Position numbers and translations under genes: made by a program
The notes under the pieces: model-generated
Told to the model about the DNA's origin: nothing
The model's database searches: none
Seen by the model: only the letters and a program-made list of their open reading frames with translations
Source of the DNA: Aliiruegeria haliotis
GTDB lineage: Bacteria; Pseudomonadota; Alphaproteobacteria; Rhodobacterales; Rhodobacteraceae
Length of the DNA stretch: 64,000 nucleotides
Reading direction: 5' to 3'
Assembly: GCF_003003255.1 (NCBI RefSeq)
Contig: NZ_PVTD01000003.1
Span: 62,001 to 126,000, forward strand
Shown: positions 20,115-30,497 of the stretch, in pieces
Layout: the number at the start of each line of letters is the position of its first letter
How positions within the stretch are numbered: the stretch's first letter is position 1

Positions 20115-20149
20115 GATGCGCCCGACAGGAAGCAGGAACAAGGACCGAC

Positions 20150-21328
20150 ATGGGTACAGAGCCTCTTGAAGCCCTGGTGATCGGGGCCGGTCCCGCGGGT
20201 CTGATGGCCGCCGAGCAGATGGCGGAGGCCGGGCTGCGTGTCCTCGTGGCGGAGGCCAAGCCCTCCATCGGGCGCAAGTTCCTGATGGCGGGGAAGTCGG
20301 GCTTGAACCTTACCAAGGATGAACCGCCGGAGGTGTTCCTCGACGCCTTTGCAGAGGCCGCGCCGCATCTCGCGCCAATGCTGGATGTCTTCGGTCCAGT
20401 GGAGGTGAAACGCTGGGCGGAAGGGCTCGGCCAACCCGTCTTCACGGGATCCTCCGGGCGGGTATTCCCGGACACCATGAAAGCCTCTCCGCTCCTGCGC
20501 GCCTGGGCAGGAAGACTGTCCGCCGCCGGTGTCGATTTCCGCACCCGCTGGCGGTGGACCGGTTGGAGCGGGGCGCAGACCACCTTCGAGACTCCGGATG
20601 GCCCACAGACCTTTCGCGCCGCTCGGACGGTCCTCGCGCTTGGCGGGGCAAGCTGGGCCCGGCTGGGCTCGGACGGCACCTGGGCCGACATCCTCGCGGC
20701 CGAAGGGGTCGACCTGGCGCCGTTTCGCCCCGCCAACATGGGGTTTCAGGTCGCGTGGAGCGATCACATGTCCCGGCATTTCGGCACCCCCCTCAAGAAC
20801 ATTGCCCTCATCGCCGGGGCGCGCCACGTCCGGGGCGAGTGCGTAATCTCGGAACGCGGTCTGGAAGGCGGCGGGATCTACGCGGTGAGCCGGGCCCTGC
20901 GCGACGGGGCGCCACTGGCTCTCGATCTTGCCCCCGACCTCTCCCTGGAACAGGTTGCGCACCGGCTTGGCAGGTCGGGTGGAAAGCAAAGCCAGTCCAA
21001 CATGTTGCGCAAGGCGCTGCGCCTCGATCCCGCCCGCATCGCCCTGCTGAACGAATTTGCGCGACCATTGCCGACCGTTCCGGCCCGACTGGCCAGTGTG
21101 ATCAAGACGCTGGAGATCCCGCACATCGGCCCGCGCCCTATGGACGAGGCAATTTCCACGGCAGGTGGGGTCCGGTGGGGTGCGGTCGACTCCAACCTGT
21201 CGCTTCACGCCCGCCCGAATGTGCGGGTCGCGGGCGAGATGCTCGACTGGGAAGCGCCGACCGGCGGGTACCTGATCACAGGCTGCCTCGCGACAGGGTA
21301 CTGGGCAGGCCGCATGCCCTGGCCCTGA
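20150..21328 (+). CDS. NAD(P)/FAD-dependent oxidoreductase (TIGR03862/HI0933-like)
   Basis: 392-residue flavoprotein. The dinucleotide-binding loop VIGAGPAGLMAAEQ (10-23), the motif GRKFLMAGKSGLNLT (41-55) characteristic of the HI0933/BaiN-like group, and a C-terminal GEMLDWEAPTGGYLITGCLATG FAD-contact segment are present. It ends shortly after the last of these, giving the compact length of the TIGR03862 subgroup. The physiological substrate is unknown. AAGGA lies upstream of the ATG. Confidence 0.87.
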   Translation: MGTEPLEALVIGAGPAGLMAAEQMAEAGLRVLVAEAKPSIGRKFLMAGKSGLNLTKDEPPEVFLDAFAEAAPHLAPMLDVFGPVEVKRWAEGLGQPVFTGSSGRVFPDTMKASPLLRAWAGRLSAAGVDFRTRWRWTGWSGAQTTFETPDGPQTFRAARTVLALGGASWARLGSDGTWADILAAEGVDLAPFRPANMGFQVAWSDHMSRHFGTPLKNIALIAGARHVRGECVISERGLEGGGIYAVSRALRDGAPLALDLAPDLSLEQVAHRLGRSGGKQSQSNMLRKALRLDPARIALLNEFARPLPTVPARLASVIKTLEIPHIGPRPMDEAISTAGGVRWGAVDSNLSLHARPNVRVAGEMLDWEAPTGGYLITGCLATGYWAGRMPWP

Positions 21329-21445
21329 GCGGCCACGCGAACCCATCGGCTCGCCCGCGCCCGAAGGGCGCCCGGCCCAACGGGAGGAGATGCATCCCCG
21401 ATGCATCGACGACGGGCGGGAGCGCCCGGGGCCTGGCCCGGTGTC

Positions 21446-22030
21446 CTAGGCGGAGAGCTTCCTCAGCGCGGGTCGTGCCCGCATCCGTTCCAGATACTCC
21501 ATCAGGCGTTGCTCGATGATCGGGAAGCCCGCCACATCCGCCCAGTTCCCGCAATGGGTGAGGATGATGTCCGGAACGGTCATCTGCTCCCCCATCAGGA
21601 AGGGACCATCGGCCATTCGCGCCGCAAGCGTGCGCTGACTGCGTTCGAACTCCCATTTCAGGCTGTCCTTCACCGCCGATTGCCGCAGTTCCTTGGGCAG
21701 GATGAAACTGTGGCGCGCCGCCATCCAGAGCGCCGCATCGAACTCGTCGAGCAGGAATTGCGTCAGGCTGTCCTGCCGCGCCCGATCCAACGTTCCCGCC
21801 GCGTAGGTCAACCCGCCATGCCGATCTGCGAGGAAGGCGAGGATCGCAGTCGAATCCGTGATCGGCGTGCCATCCACCAGCAGCACAGGGACCTTGCCCG
21901 CGGGGTTGAACGCGATCACGTCGTCGGATCGCGGCGGGGCCGCCACGTGTTCGTAGGGCTGATCAAGCTCTTCCAGCGTCCAGAGCACCCGCATGGCGCG
22001 GCTCCTGACGCTTCCGATCACCGTGTACAT
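21446..22030 (-). CDS. Glutathione S-transferase family protein
   Basis: 194-residue GST. The N-terminal thioredoxin-like domain starts MYTVIGSVRSRAMRVLWTLEEL with catalytic-region serines. FNPAGKVPVLLVDG and ITDSTAILAFLADRHG form the glutathione-binding half. A helical C-terminal domain follows. I chose the ATG at 22030 because GGGAG lies six bases upstream; earlier in-frame ATGs at 22036 and 22054 are possible. It is a stand-alone gene of unknown substrate, downstream of and separate from holA. Confidence 0.87.
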   Translation of the reverse strand: MYTVIGSVRSRAMRVLWTLEELDQPYEHVAAPPRSDDVIAFNPAGKVPVLLVDGTPITDSTAILAFLADRHGGLTYAAGTLDRARQDSLTQFLLDEFDAALWMAARHSFILPKELRQSAVKDSLKWEFERSQRTLAARMADGPFLMGEQMTVPDIILTHCGNWADVAGFPIIEQRLMEYLERMRARPALRKLSA

Positions 22031-22125
22031 TCGCATCTCCCGGCAGCATTTCATGGGAAGCTGTCATGGCAACAGCGGAGCGTAAAGGCCGGATCGGCTG
22101 ACTTCGAGGATCGTGATCGCCGGGA

Positions 22126-23157
22126 TCAGCCCTGCCGCGGGCGACGCATCGCAAGGCGGATGAACAGCCGTTCGACAAGCGCCATTTGCGGAGCGGTTTG
22201 CGCCGCGGAGCGCAACGCGAGGTCCGTATCCACCAGATCGGAAAGCGCGCCCTCAAGCCGCCCGAGATCCCAGGTCCCCGCCTGCCGGACCATCCGGTCG
22301 CGGCGCGGACCGAAGATCGGCGGGCGCATGCGGCCAAGTGCCTGTGCCGGTCCCTGAGGATCGGCGACAGCTGCATGCAGGGCGCGAAAGTGCCGGGTCG
22401 CGGCAATCACCAGTCCGACAGGTGATTCCCCCTGCCCCTCAAGGCGCTGCATGAGTGGCCCGAGGCGCTCCACCTTGCCTTCCGCGACAGCGTTGATCAG
22501 GTCATCTGTCGCCGCTTCCAGTGTCGCGGGCGCCAGCAACGCGATCTCCTCGCCGGTCAGGGGCGCCACCTCTCCAATCTTGTAGAGCGCGATCTTCTCC
22601 AAAGTCTGGCGGAAATCGCCGGGATCGAGCGCCCGGGCGAGTGTGTCCAGGTCGTCCAGCGCGTCGGGTGCGACGCTGGCCAGCCCGGCTCGCTTCAACT
22701 CCGCCTCGATCTCTGCCCGGCTGGGCGGATCGTCGTAGATGGCCGCGCTCAGCGCGTTGCGATGTCCCTCGAACAGCTTGCGCAGTTTCGAGCGGGCGGG
22801 AAGCGCATTTCCGGTCGCCACGATCATCGCATCGCCGTCGCGCCATTCCGACAAGGCCGCATCGAGTGCGGCGAGGCATCCGTCCGTCACGTCCTCGACC
22901 AGCACCGCCCGCTGCCCGGGGAAGAAACCCACCGCCTTGACCGCATCCAGCACGATCGCCGGATCGCGTCGAAGCTCGGCCCCCGCGAAACGGGACAGGC
23001 GCATCTCCTCTTCGCCCTGCGGTCCGATCAGCGCCGCAAGCAGGTCTTGCCGCTTTATCGCAACCCGCATCGCGTCTGCGCCGTGAATCAGGATGCCAGC
23101 CCGGGTCGGGTCGGGCGCACGGAAGAAGGCGTTGGCATCCCGGGACGATAGCTTCAC
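22126..23157 (-). CDS. holA: DNA polymerase III subunit delta
   Basis: 343-residue HolA, the clamp-loader delta subunit that opens the beta sliding clamp. It carries FFPGQRAVLVEDVTDG, the helical LARALDPGDFRQTLEKIALY and ALAPATLEAATDDLINAVAEG segments, and the C-terminal collar region. The GTG start overlaps the lptE stop by four bases (GTGA). The leuS-lptE-holA order with overlaps is common in alphaproteobacteria and supports all three assignments. Confidence 0.93.
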   Translation of the reverse strand: MKLSSRDANAFFRAPDPTRAGILIHGADAMRVAIKRQDLLAALIGPQGEEEMRLSRFAGAELRRDPAIVLDAVKAVGFFPGQRAVLVEDVTDGCLAALDAALSEWRDGDAMIVATGNALPARSKLRKLFEGHRNALSAAIYDDPPSRAEIEAELKRAGLASVAPDALDDLDTLARALDPGDFRQTLEKIALYKIGEVAPLTGEEIALLAPATLEAATDDLINAVAEGKVERLGPLMQRLEGQGESPVGLVIAATRHFRALHAAVADPQGPAQALGRMRPPIFGPRRDRMVRQAGTWDLGRLEGALSDLVDTDLALRSAAQTAPQMALVERLFIRLAMRRPRQG

Positions 23158-23651
23158 GGCAGCCAGGTCCCGGACGACGCCAGCAATTGCGTGACTGTCT
23201 GGTCCGCCAGAATGACCATCAGCCGCCGCGCCGCGTCTGTCTGGGAGGCGCGTGTAGCGACGGTCGTGCCAATCGCGGAGTAGGCGGTGAAGTTCTTCAC
23301 CTGCCCCTGTGTCACGACCTGGCCCGTGGTCCGATCCTGAAGCTCGTATTTCACCGTGCCGGTCAGGTGATAGCGCAGCGTCTCCTGATCGGAGGTGATC
23401 GCCAAGCCGTCGGTGTCAGTGTCGATGCTGTAATTCAGCTGGTAGCGCGACGCCGCACTGCCTCCGATCCGGCGTTCGATCTGATCCGCAAAGCGGAAAT
23501 CGTCCTCGTCGGACGGGGTGCGCGGCTGTATCTGATCCCGCAACCGATCACCGTTGCCACCCGGCGCATAGGCCGGGGAGAAGCCACATCCCGCAAGGGC
23601 GCCAGTGGCCAACATCCCTGCGAGGAGGCTTCGGCGGTCAGACAACGACAT
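23154..23651 (-). CDS. lptE: LPS-assembly lipoprotein LptE
   Basis: 165-residue lipoprotein. The signal sequence carries the lipobox LAGC (Cys near residue 22) followed by [10 protein letters not shown], which is typical of alphaproteobacterial LptE. The mature domain ([48 protein letters not shown]) matches the family and should plug the LptD translocon in the outer membrane. The ATG lies within the last codons of leuS (14-base overlap), and the stop overlaps holA. This is a tight three-gene operon. Confidence 0.9.
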   Translation of the reverse strand: MSLSDRRSLLAGMLATGALAGCGFSPAYAPGGNGDRLRDQIQPRTPSDEDDFRFADQIERRIGGSAASRYQLNYSIDTDTDGLAITSDQETLRYHLTGTVKYELQDRTTGQVVTQGQVKNFTAYSAIGTTVATRASQTDAARRLMVILADQTVTQLLASSGTWLP

Positions 23652-26229
23652 TCACAATCCGCCCCGGGACCACGATCAGTTTTTTCGGCTGGCCGCCGGC
23701 GAGCGCTTTCACGACCGCATCGTGCTCCAGCACCATCGCCTCTACGGTGGCCTTGTCCGCGTCCTTGGCAACCTCAAGCTCTCCGCGGCGCTTTCCGTTG
23801 ACCTGGATCGGCAGCGTCACGGTATCCTCGACCAGCATCGCCGGATCTGCCTTGGGCCAGGGCGCAATGGCCACGAGCCCTTCGCCGCCCAGCATCGACC
23901 AGACTTCCTCGGCGAGGTGCGGCGTCATCGGCGACATCAGCTGCGCCATCGTGCGCATCGCCTCTGCCCTCGCACCGGCGCTCGCCTTCGATTTCGCAAT
24001 GGTATTGGTGAAGGCATAGAGCTTGGCGATAGAGGTGTTGAAGGCAAAACCCTCGATCCCGTCGGTCACATCGGCGATTGCACGGTGGGTGGCCTTCGCC
24101 AGTGCAACATCCTCGGTCCCGCCCTCCGGCGCGCCGGCCTGTTTCAACTCGCAGGCGATCCGGTAGACGCGCCCCAGATGCTTGAAGGACGCCTCGGCCC
24201 CGGCGGCGGTCCATTCCACGTCCCGCTCCGGAGGGCTGTCGGACATGACGAACCACCGGGCAGTGTCCGCCCCATAGGAGGCAACGATCTCCACCGGATC
24301 GACCACGTTCTTTTTGGATTTGGACATCTTGGCGGAGGGAACCACCTCCACCGCCTCGCCGGTCGCCTTGACCTTCACGCCGGTGTCTGTGCGCTCGACA
24401 TCTTCGGGCAGGTGATAGACCGGGCGATCCGCCTCGTCGCGAGTCAGGTAGATCTCGTGCGTGACCATGCCCTGCGTGAAGAGCGCGTTGAAGGGCTCCT
24501 TGCTCTTCTCCGGAAGGTGGCCGGTGATGTGCATCGCACGCGCGAAGAAGCGCGAGTAGAGCAGGTGCAGGATCGCATGTTCGATGCCGCCAATATACTG
24601 GTCGACGTTCATCCAGTAGGCCGCTTCGTCCGCCAGCGTCGGCGTTTCAGCGTGGGGCGCGGTGAAACGCGCGAAATACCACGACGAATCGACAAATGTG
24701 TCCATCGTGTCCGTTTCACGCTTCGCCGGTTTTCCGCAGCTCGGGCAAGGGGTGTCCCGCCATGTCGGATGCCGGTCAAGCGGGTTGCCGGGCACGGCAA
24801 AATCAATCGGCGTGCCGTCCTCGTCATAGGGCAACTCGACCGGCAGGTTGTCGCGGTTCTCAGGCACCACGCCGCAATCGGCGCAATGGACCACAGGGAT
24901 CGGACACCCCCAGTAGCGCTGGCGGGAGAGACCCCAGTCGCGCAGCCGGAACTTGGTCACACCCTGCCCCCAACCGGCGGCCTCGGCGAAATCGATGGCC
25001 GAGGCAATGCCCTCGTCCCCGGTCTGCACCTCGGCGCCAGCGAACCCTTTGACGTAGCGCACCTTCTCCGGCTTCAACGGCACATAAGCCTCGCCGCCGA
25101 ACTCGGGGGCTTCATAGTCCGCGGCACGGTCCTCCGGCTCGTATGTAGAGACCACCGGCAGGTCATATTTGCGTGCAAACTCAAGGTCGCGCGCATCATG
25201 GGCGGGGCAGCCGAAGATGGCGCCGGTGCCGTAGTCCATTAGGATGAAGTTGGCGATATAGACCGGCAGTTGCCAGTCCGGATCGAGCGGATGGCGGACC
25301 TTCAGCCCCGTGTCGAAGCCGCGCTTCTCGGCCTTTTCCAGCTCTTCTTCCGAGGTGCCCATGCGGCGGCACTCGGCACAGAAGTCCGCGATCTCCCCGT
25401 TGCCCGATTCCAGCGCCTTGGCGAGCGGATGGTCGGGAGAGATTCCCACGAAGCTCGCCCCCATGAGCGTGTCCGGCCGCGTGGTGTAGACCTCGACCTT
25501 CTCGAATCCTTCCGGCGCATCGACCGTGTCGAAGGCGAACTGCAGCCCCCGGCTTTTGCCGATCCAGTTGGCCTGCATCAGCCGCACTTTCTCGGGCCAG
25601 TCCTCCAGACCGTCCAGCGCCTCCAGCAATTCTTCCGAAAAGTCCGAGATCTTGAAGAACCACTGCGTCAGTTCCTTGCGCTCCACCAGGGCGCCCGACC
25701 GCCAGCCGCGGCCATTCTCCACCTGCTCGTTGGCCAGAACCGTCATGTCGACCGGATCCCAGTTCACCACAGCGTTCTTGCGGTAGATCAGGCCCGCATC
25801 CAGCATGTCGATGAACATGCGCTGTTGCTGGGCGTAATACTCCGCATCGCAGGTCGCAAACTCGCGCGACCAGTCGATTGAGAGCCCGAGTGGCTTCATC
25901 TGGTCTCGCATGTCGGCGATGTTGGCGTAGGTCCAGTCCTTTGGGTGGCCACCCGACGCCATCGCCGCATTCTCGGCCGGCATCCCGAACGCGTCCCAGC
26001 CCATCGGGTGCAACACGCTGAAGCCGCAGGACGATTTATAGCGGGCGATAACGTCGCCCATGGTGTAGTTGCGCACGTGCCCGATATGGATCCGCCCGGA
26101 CGGGTAGGGAAACATCTCCAGCACGTAGTATTTTGGCTTTGCGGGATCGCGGACCGCTTCGAAGCACGCGGCTTCATCCCAGGCCACTTGCCACTTCGGT
26201 TCGATCTCGGAAGGGATCAGGCGGGACAT
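23638..26229 (-). CDS. leuS: Leucine--tRNA ligase
   Basis: 863-residue class I synthetase. HIGH is present as HIGHVRN (near residue 48) and KMSKS as [13 protein letters not shown]. The CP1 editing domain ([23 protein letters not shown]) is intact. [14 protein letters not shown] fits bacterial LeuRS. I chose the ATG at 26229 because GAGGT lies seven bases upstream. A GTG at 26247 would add six residues. It is the first gene of the leuS-lptE-holA operon. Confidence 0.97.
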   Translation of the reverse strand: MSRLIPSEIEPKWQVAWDEAACFEAVRDPAKPKYYVLEMFPYPSGRIHIGHVRNYTMGDVIARYKSSCGFSVLHPMGWDAFGMPAENAAMASGGHPKDWTYANIADMRDQMKPLGLSIDWSREFATCDAEYYAQQQRMFIDMLDAGLIYRKNAVVNWDPVDMTVLANEQVENGRGWRSGALVERKELTQWFFKISDFSEELLEALDGLEDWPEKVRLMQANWIGKSRGLQFAFDTVDAPEGFEKVEVYTTRPDTLMGASFVGISPDHPLAKALESGNGEIADFCAECRRMGTSEEELEKAEKRGFDTGLKVRHPLDPDWQLPVYIANFILMDYGTGAIFGCPAHDARDLEFARKYDLPVVSTYEPEDRAADYEAPEFGGEAYVPLKPEKVRYVKGFAGAEVQTGDEGIASAIDFAEAAGWGQGVTKFRLRDWGLSRQRYWGCPIPVVHCADCGVVPENRDNLPVELPYDEDGTPIDFAVPGNPLDRHPTWRDTPCPSCGKPAKRETDTMDTFVDSSWYFARFTAPHAETPTLADEAAYWMNVDQYIGGIEHAILHLLYSRFFARAMHITGHLPEKSKEPFNALFTQGMVTHEIYLTRDEADRPVYHLPEDVERTDTGVKVKATGEAVEVVPSAKMSKSKKNVVDPVEIVASYGADTARWFVMSDSPPERDVEWTAAGAEASFKHLGRVYRIACELKQAGAPEGGTEDVALAKATHRAIADVTDGIEGFAFNTSIAKLYAFTNTIAKSKASAGARAEAMRTMAQLMSPMTPHLAEEVWSMLGGEGLVAIAPWPKADPAMLVEDTVTLPIQVNGKRRGELEVAKDADKATVEAMVLEHDAVVKALAGGQPKKLIVVPGRIVNVVV

Positions 26230-26313
26230 CGCGCTACCTCGGCTCACGTATTTCCATCGTTCCGCGGCTTGATAAGCGCGGGCCGGGCCAGCGTCCAGTG
26301 CGGGATTCGGCCC

Positions 26314-26811
26314 CTAGAGCGCCGAATGCGAAATCCGCAGCTGCCGCGCGCGCGTGAGAATCGCGTCCTCGATCGCCCGGACGGTATCGGGATCGGCGGT
26401 GCCGGATTTCGTGGCCAGCGCCAGCTTGAGCGAGCGCGCATCGAGCGCGGGGTCCGTGATATGAACCGTCGCGCGGTAGGAGGTGCGCCCCCCGGGCGGC
26501 ACGCCATAGCCAAAAACGATCACGCCGGAGAACGGATCAACCCGTTGAACCGGCATGAAATTCAGGATGTCAAAGGAGGCGTTCCACAGGTAGCGGTTCA
26601 CTTCGAGCGTGGTGTTAGGATCGTCGATATTCGTGAACAGATCCCAGACCGTCTCCCGCTCCTGACCGTATTCATCCAGAGAGGGGTTGAACTCGTCTGG
26701 CAGATTCGATGGCTTGCCCGCAGTTGTGACACCTCCGCCGCAGGCCGCGAGGATCGCCGCAAAGCAGAAAGCGGCACCGGTCCGCATCACAGTTCGGAAG
26801 GTCATGCCCAT
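26314..26811 (-). CDS. DUF3576 lipoprotein
   Basis: 165-residue putative lipoprotein. The lipobox LAAC (Cys near 24) follows a hydrophobic signal. The mature part contains the strongly conserved LWNASFDILNFMPVQRVD and GVIVFGYGVPPGG of DUF3576. Function is unknown. The gene lies just upstream of leuS with an 84-base gap and may be in the same transcription unit. Two starts are possible: ATG at 26811, or ATG at 26805, which is better spaced from GAGGG. Confidence 0.85.
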   Translation of the reverse strand: MGMTFRTVMRTGAAFCFAAILAACGGGVTTAGKPSNLPDEFNPSLDEYGQERETVWDLFTNIDDPNTTLEVNRYLWNASFDILNFMPVQRVDPFSGVIVFGYGVPPGGRTSYRATVHITDPALDARSLKLALATKSGTADPDTVRAIEDAILTRARQLRISHSAL

Positions 26812-27041
26812 TTGCCCTCAACCACGTTTTCGCCGTATCTATCGGAGCGGCCTCTACCTCACAAGTCTTTAAGGAATAGGCGAGCTTTCGCCACTGTGGC
26901 AAAGCTGCACCAATTTCCAGACCGGCGCTCGCCATTCCCATACCCGCCTTGCAATCAGCACCCCGGAGAGCGAGACAGTTGCCCATACCCAATTCGGATT
27001 CCCGGGTTGTGGTGAACTCTTGAGATACACGAGGGAAAACG

Positions 27042-28205
27042 ATGAAAAAGGTTCTCTTCACTTCGACGGCTCTCGTCGCCTTTGCCGGCGCCGCGTCCGC
27101 AGAAGTTTCGCTCGGCGGTTGGGCCGAAATGGGTGTAATCGGTGGCGATGGCCTCGAAACCCAGTTCTTCCAGGACGTCGATGTTGACTTCACCCTGTCC
27201 GGCGAAACGGACTCCGGTCTGACCTTCGGTGCCAATGTCGATCTCGACGAAGCTGGCAACCTGGGCTGCACGACCTGTAACCAGGGTGTGGACATCTTCG
27301 TGTCCGGTGAATTCGGCACCGTGACCCTGGGTGACACCGACGGCGCCCTCGACTGGGCCGTTGCTGGTGTTGACGCTTGGGGCAACCCGGGTTCGATCGC
27401 TGACGACGAAACCGCACACTGGGGTCGTCAGGACAGCTGGCTGGACGGCGCCTACGACGGTCAGATCCTCCGCTACGACTACAAGACCGGTGACTTCGGC
27501 GTTGCCGTGTCCCTCGAGCAGGATGATCGTTCCGATCTGGCCCGTACGGATGCCAACGGCGATGTCGAAGACTCCGACAAGTACAACTGGGCCGTTGGTG
27601 CAACCTACGCACCGCAACTCGGCGCCGGCACCCTCAAGCTGGGCCTCGGCTACCAGCAGTCGGACCGTGGCATCGTTTCGCTGGGTATCACCGACGCACA
27701 GGGCGCAGACCTGACCGAGCGTCTTGAGACGGCTTTCGCGAACGGCGACCTGGACCAGGACGACCTGGAGTTCCTCGAAACCAACTTCGGCTACATCCCG
27801 CAGAACAACGAAGCTGACAAGATCGCCGTCGCCCTCGGTGACGACGCCAGCATCTGGGCTCTGTCCGCGGGCTACGTGACCGACTCCGGCATCTCCATCG
27901 GCGCCGTCTACTCCGACTGGGCCGGCGATGAGCTCGACGAGGGTTCCTACTGGGGTATCGGTGGTGGCTACGCCTACGAAGCCTTCTCGATCCACCTGAA
28001 CTACGGTGAGCACAAGTTCGAAGGCAAAGCCGGCGGCGAGCTGAAGGCCAAAGGCTACGGCCTGGCCATGGGCTACGACCTCGGTGGCGGTCTCTCGGTT
28101 CTGGCCGGCTACGGTAAGTCCGAAGGCACCCTCTCCACTGGTGGCCGTGACTTCGACTTTGATGCATCCGACACCTACTCGCTGGGTCTGTCCATGTCCT
28201 TCTGA
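27042..28205 (+). CDS. Outer-membrane porin
   Basis: 387-residue porin of the Rhodobacter type. The signal peptide MKKVLFTSTALVAFAGAASA is cleaved before EVSLGG. The acidic, glycine- and aromatic-rich beta-barrel strands alternate. It ends in SLGLSMSF with a terminal phenylalanine, the BAM-recognition signal. The region near residues 75-85 contains two cysteines (GCTTC) that could bridge a loop. It is a general diffusion channel of the outer membrane. The promoter should lie in 26812-27041; AT-rich sequence near 26870 is the best candidate. A strong terminator follows. Confidence 0.92.
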   Translation: MKKVLFTSTALVAFAGAASAEVSLGGWAEMGVIGGDGLETQFFQDVDVDFTLSGETDSGLTFGANVDLDEAGNLGCTTCNQGVDIFVSGEFGTVTLGDTDGALDWAVAGVDAWGNPGSIADDETAHWGRQDSWLDGAYDGQILRYDYKTGDFGVAVSLEQDDRSDLARTDANGDVEDSDKYNWAVGATYAPQLGAGTLKLGLGYQQSDRGIVSLGITDAQGADLTERLETAFANGDLDQDDLEFLETNFGYIPQNNEADKIAVALGDDASIWALSAGYVTDSGISIGAVYSDWAGDELDEGSYWGIGGGYAYEAFSIHLNYGEHKFEGKAGGELKAKGYGLAMGYDLGGGLSVLAGYGKSEGTLSTGGRDFDFDASDTYSLGLSMSF

Positions 28206-28230
28206 TCTCCGATCAGATCTATCTCGGAAA

Positions 28231-28261
28231 GAGCGGGCCACGGCCCGCTCTTTTCTTTTTT
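28231..28261 (+). terminator. Rho-independent terminator of the porin gene
   Basis: GAGCGGGCC and GGCCCGCTC form a nine-base stem around a tight loop. T-rich sequence TTTTCTTTTTT follows. It begins 25 bases after the porin stop. Confidence 0.93.
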
Positions 28262-28306
28262 GGGCTTACGGGCGATAGCTGTCGAAGAAGCCAAACGGAT
28301 CGATAG

Positions 28307-29776
28307 ATGCTCCCCATCAACCCTTCCCAGGTCCCTGCCGAGTTCAAAAGAGCCGTTGCTCTGCAGCGCAGCGGGCAACTGGAGCAAGCCCGAACCCTCT
28401 TTGAAGCCATCGGGCGCGTCGCGCCGAGGCTTCCGGAGATTCCGTTCCATATTGGCCGCATCGCCTTTGACACCGGCGATCTGGACGAGGCCGCCCGGCA
28501 ACTCGCCAAGGCGCTGCGCCTGAAGCCGGCCGAGCCGAAGATCCTCACCGCGCTTTCAGAGGTCCTGTCTGCCGCAGGTCGTGAAGACGACGCTATCGAA
28601 TTCTACGACAAGGCCATCGCGAAAAACCCAACACTCTCGAACCTACGTATCGACAAGGCCTTCCTGCTTCAGCGCATGGGCGCGTTCGAGCGCGCGGAAA
28701 CCGAGCTTCGGCGTGTGCTGAAAGCGTCCCCCCTACGGGGCGACGTCTACCGCATGCTGATGGTCACCAAGAAGGTGAAGGCCGACGATCCCCTGATCGG
28801 CATGATGGAGAAAGCCCACGCCGATCCACGGGTGAAGGGCGAGAACCGGGTTCAACTCGAATTTGCGCTGGCGAAAGCCATGGAAGACACCGGCCAGACC
28901 GCGCGGGTCTTTGCCTACCTCACCCCGGCCAACCGCGCGACGAAGGCGGCCTATCGTTACGACATCTCGGAGCGGCGCGACGAGGTCGACGGCCTGATTG
29001 CGGCATTCTCGGGTCATGACTTCACGCCATCCCTTCCGGCAAGCGACGAGTTCTCGCCGATCTTTGTCACCGGGTTGCCGCGATCGGGCACGACCCTTGT
29101 GGAACAGATCCTCGCAAGCCACTCGGAGGTTACTGGCGGCGGGGAGCAGCCCTTTGCGCTCCGCCTGAGCTACGACGTGATCGGCAGGCCCGGCAGTTTC
29201 CGTTCCATGAACGAGGTGACCGAGGATGCGCTGGCCGGGCTGGGCCGGTCCTACCAGGATGCCATTCGCAAGGCCGTTTCCTTCGGCCGGGTTGTCACTG
29301 ACAAGGGCATCCAGTCCCATCTGGTCATGGGCCTGTTGAAACAGGCCATCCCTTTGGCGCGGTTTGTCGTCGTGCGCCGCGATCCGCGCGACCTGCTGTA
29401 CTCGATCTACAAGAACCACTTTGCGCCGGGCACGCATCGCTATGCCTATGATCTCGCCGATCTCGCTGCCTACTACGCCAGTTTCGTGAAGATCATCGAC
29501 TTCTGGCGCGATGCCCTTCCGGGCGGATTTTACGAGATCGCATACGAGGATCTGGTCGAGGATCCGGAGACACGGTCCCGGGCGCTTGTCGATGCCGTGG
29601 GACTCGATTGGGAAGATCAGTGTCTGAGCTTCCATGCCGCCAAGCGTGAGGTTAAGACGCTTTCGGTTCAACAGGTCCGACAGCCAATCTATCGCTCGTC
29701 CGCCGCGGCCTGGAAAAAGTACGAAGCAGAGCTCGCGCCGCTGATCGAGGCGCTGGAGCGAGAAGGGGTTGCCTGA
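28307..29776 (+). CDS. TPR-repeat sulfotransferase
   Basis: 489-residue fusion. TPR-like helices occupy about residues 10-225 (for example RSGQLEQARTLFEAIGRVAP, TGDLDEAARQLAKALRLKP). A sulfotransferase domain follows. The PAPS 5'-phosphosulfate loop TGLPRSGTTLVEQIL lies around 253-267, and the 3'-phosphate motif RRDPRDLLYS near 358-367. No signal peptide is present. It would transfer sulfate from PAPS to a glycan or protein; the CysQ-like phosphatase at 10467-11249 could recycle the PAP product. It lies one base before the yggS-like gene and near the exopolysaccharide genes. Confidence 0.9.
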   Translation: MLPINPSQVPAEFKRAVALQRSGQLEQARTLFEAIGRVAPRLPEIPFHIGRIAFDTGDLDEAARQLAKALRLKPAEPKILTALSEVLSAAGREDDAIEFYDKAIAKNPTLSNLRIDKAFLLQRMGAFERAETELRRVLKASPLRGDVYRMLMVTKKVKADDPLIGMMEKAHADPRVKGENRVQLEFALAKAMEDTGQTARVFAYLTPANRATKAAYRYDISERRDEVDGLIAAFSGHDFTPSLPASDEFSPIFVTGLPRSGTTLVEQILASHSEVTGGGEQPFALRLSYDVIGRPGSFRSMNEVTEDALAGLGRSYQDAIRKAVSFGRVVTDKGIQSHLVMGLLKQAIPLARFVVVRRDPRDLLYSIYKNHFAPGTHRYAYDLADLAAYYASFVKIIDFWRDALPGGFYEIAYEDLVEDPETRSRALVDAVGLDWEDQCLSFHAAKREVKTLSVQQVRQPIYRSSAAAWKKYEAELAPLIEALEREGVA

Positions 29777-29777
29777 A

Positions 29778-30431
29778 ATGAGCCTGACAGAAATCCGTGA
29801 CCGCATCGCCAGGGCCGAGCGGGCCGCCGATCGCCCCGAGGGGGATACGACACTCATTGCGGTGTCCAAGGTCCAACCCCTGGAGCGGGTAGAAGCGGTG
29901 CTGGAAGCCGGGCACCGTGTCTTCGGCGAAAACCGTGTTCAGGAAGCGCAGGGAAAGTGGCCGGCACTCAGGGAGCGGTTCGAAGGTGTCAAGCTTCACC
30001 TTATCGGCCCGCTGCAAACCAACAAGGCCCGTGTGGCGCTTGAGCTATTCGACGTGATTCATTCGCTTGATCGCCCCAAGCTGGCAACCACTCTGGCGCG
30101 CCTGGCCCAAGAAACCGGGGCCTGCCCGCCGCTGTTCATACAGGTGAACACGGGCGAAGAAGAGCAGAAGGCCGGCGTTCTTCCGGTGGAGGCTGACACA
30201 TTCATCCGCGATGCGCGGGCGATGGATCTGCCGGTCGTTGGCCTGATGTGCATCCCCCCGGTGGAGGAAGAACCGGCCCTGCATTTCGCCCTGCTTGCAA
30301 AGATCGCCGAACGCAACGGTATCGACGGCCTCTCCATGGGAATGAGTGGCGATTTCGAGCGGGCGATTGCCCTCGGCGCCACCCACGTCCGCGTCGGAAG
30401 TGCCATTTTTGGTGCGCGCGACTACGGCTAG
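29778..30431 (+). CDS. YggS family PLP homeostasis protein
   Basis: 217-residue alanine-racemase-fold protein that binds PLP through the lysine of AVSKVQP. FGENRVQEAQGKW, HLIGPLQTNKA, QVNTGEEEQKAGV, GLMCIPP and LSMGMSGDFERAI are all family signatures. The role is PLP and amino/keto acid homeostasis. The ATG at 29778 follows the sulfotransferase stop by one base. A TTG at 29769 inside the previous gene is less likely. Convergent with manC. Confidence 0.93.
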   Translation: MSLTEIRDRIARAERAADRPEGDTTLIAVSKVQPLERVEAVLEAGHRVFGENRVQEAQGKWPALRERFEGVKLHLIGPLQTNKARVALELFDVIHSLDRPKLATTLARLAQETGACPPLFIQVNTGEEEQKAGVLPVEADTFIRDARAMDLPVVGLMCIPPVEEEPALHFALLAKIAERNGIDGLSMGMSGDFERAIALGATHVRVGSAIFGARDYG

Positions 30432-30497
30432 CCCCCCGGGCGGTCCGGCATGGGAGTCATGTCGCTCACCCGCCCCCCGCATCAGCGCGGTGCAGGG

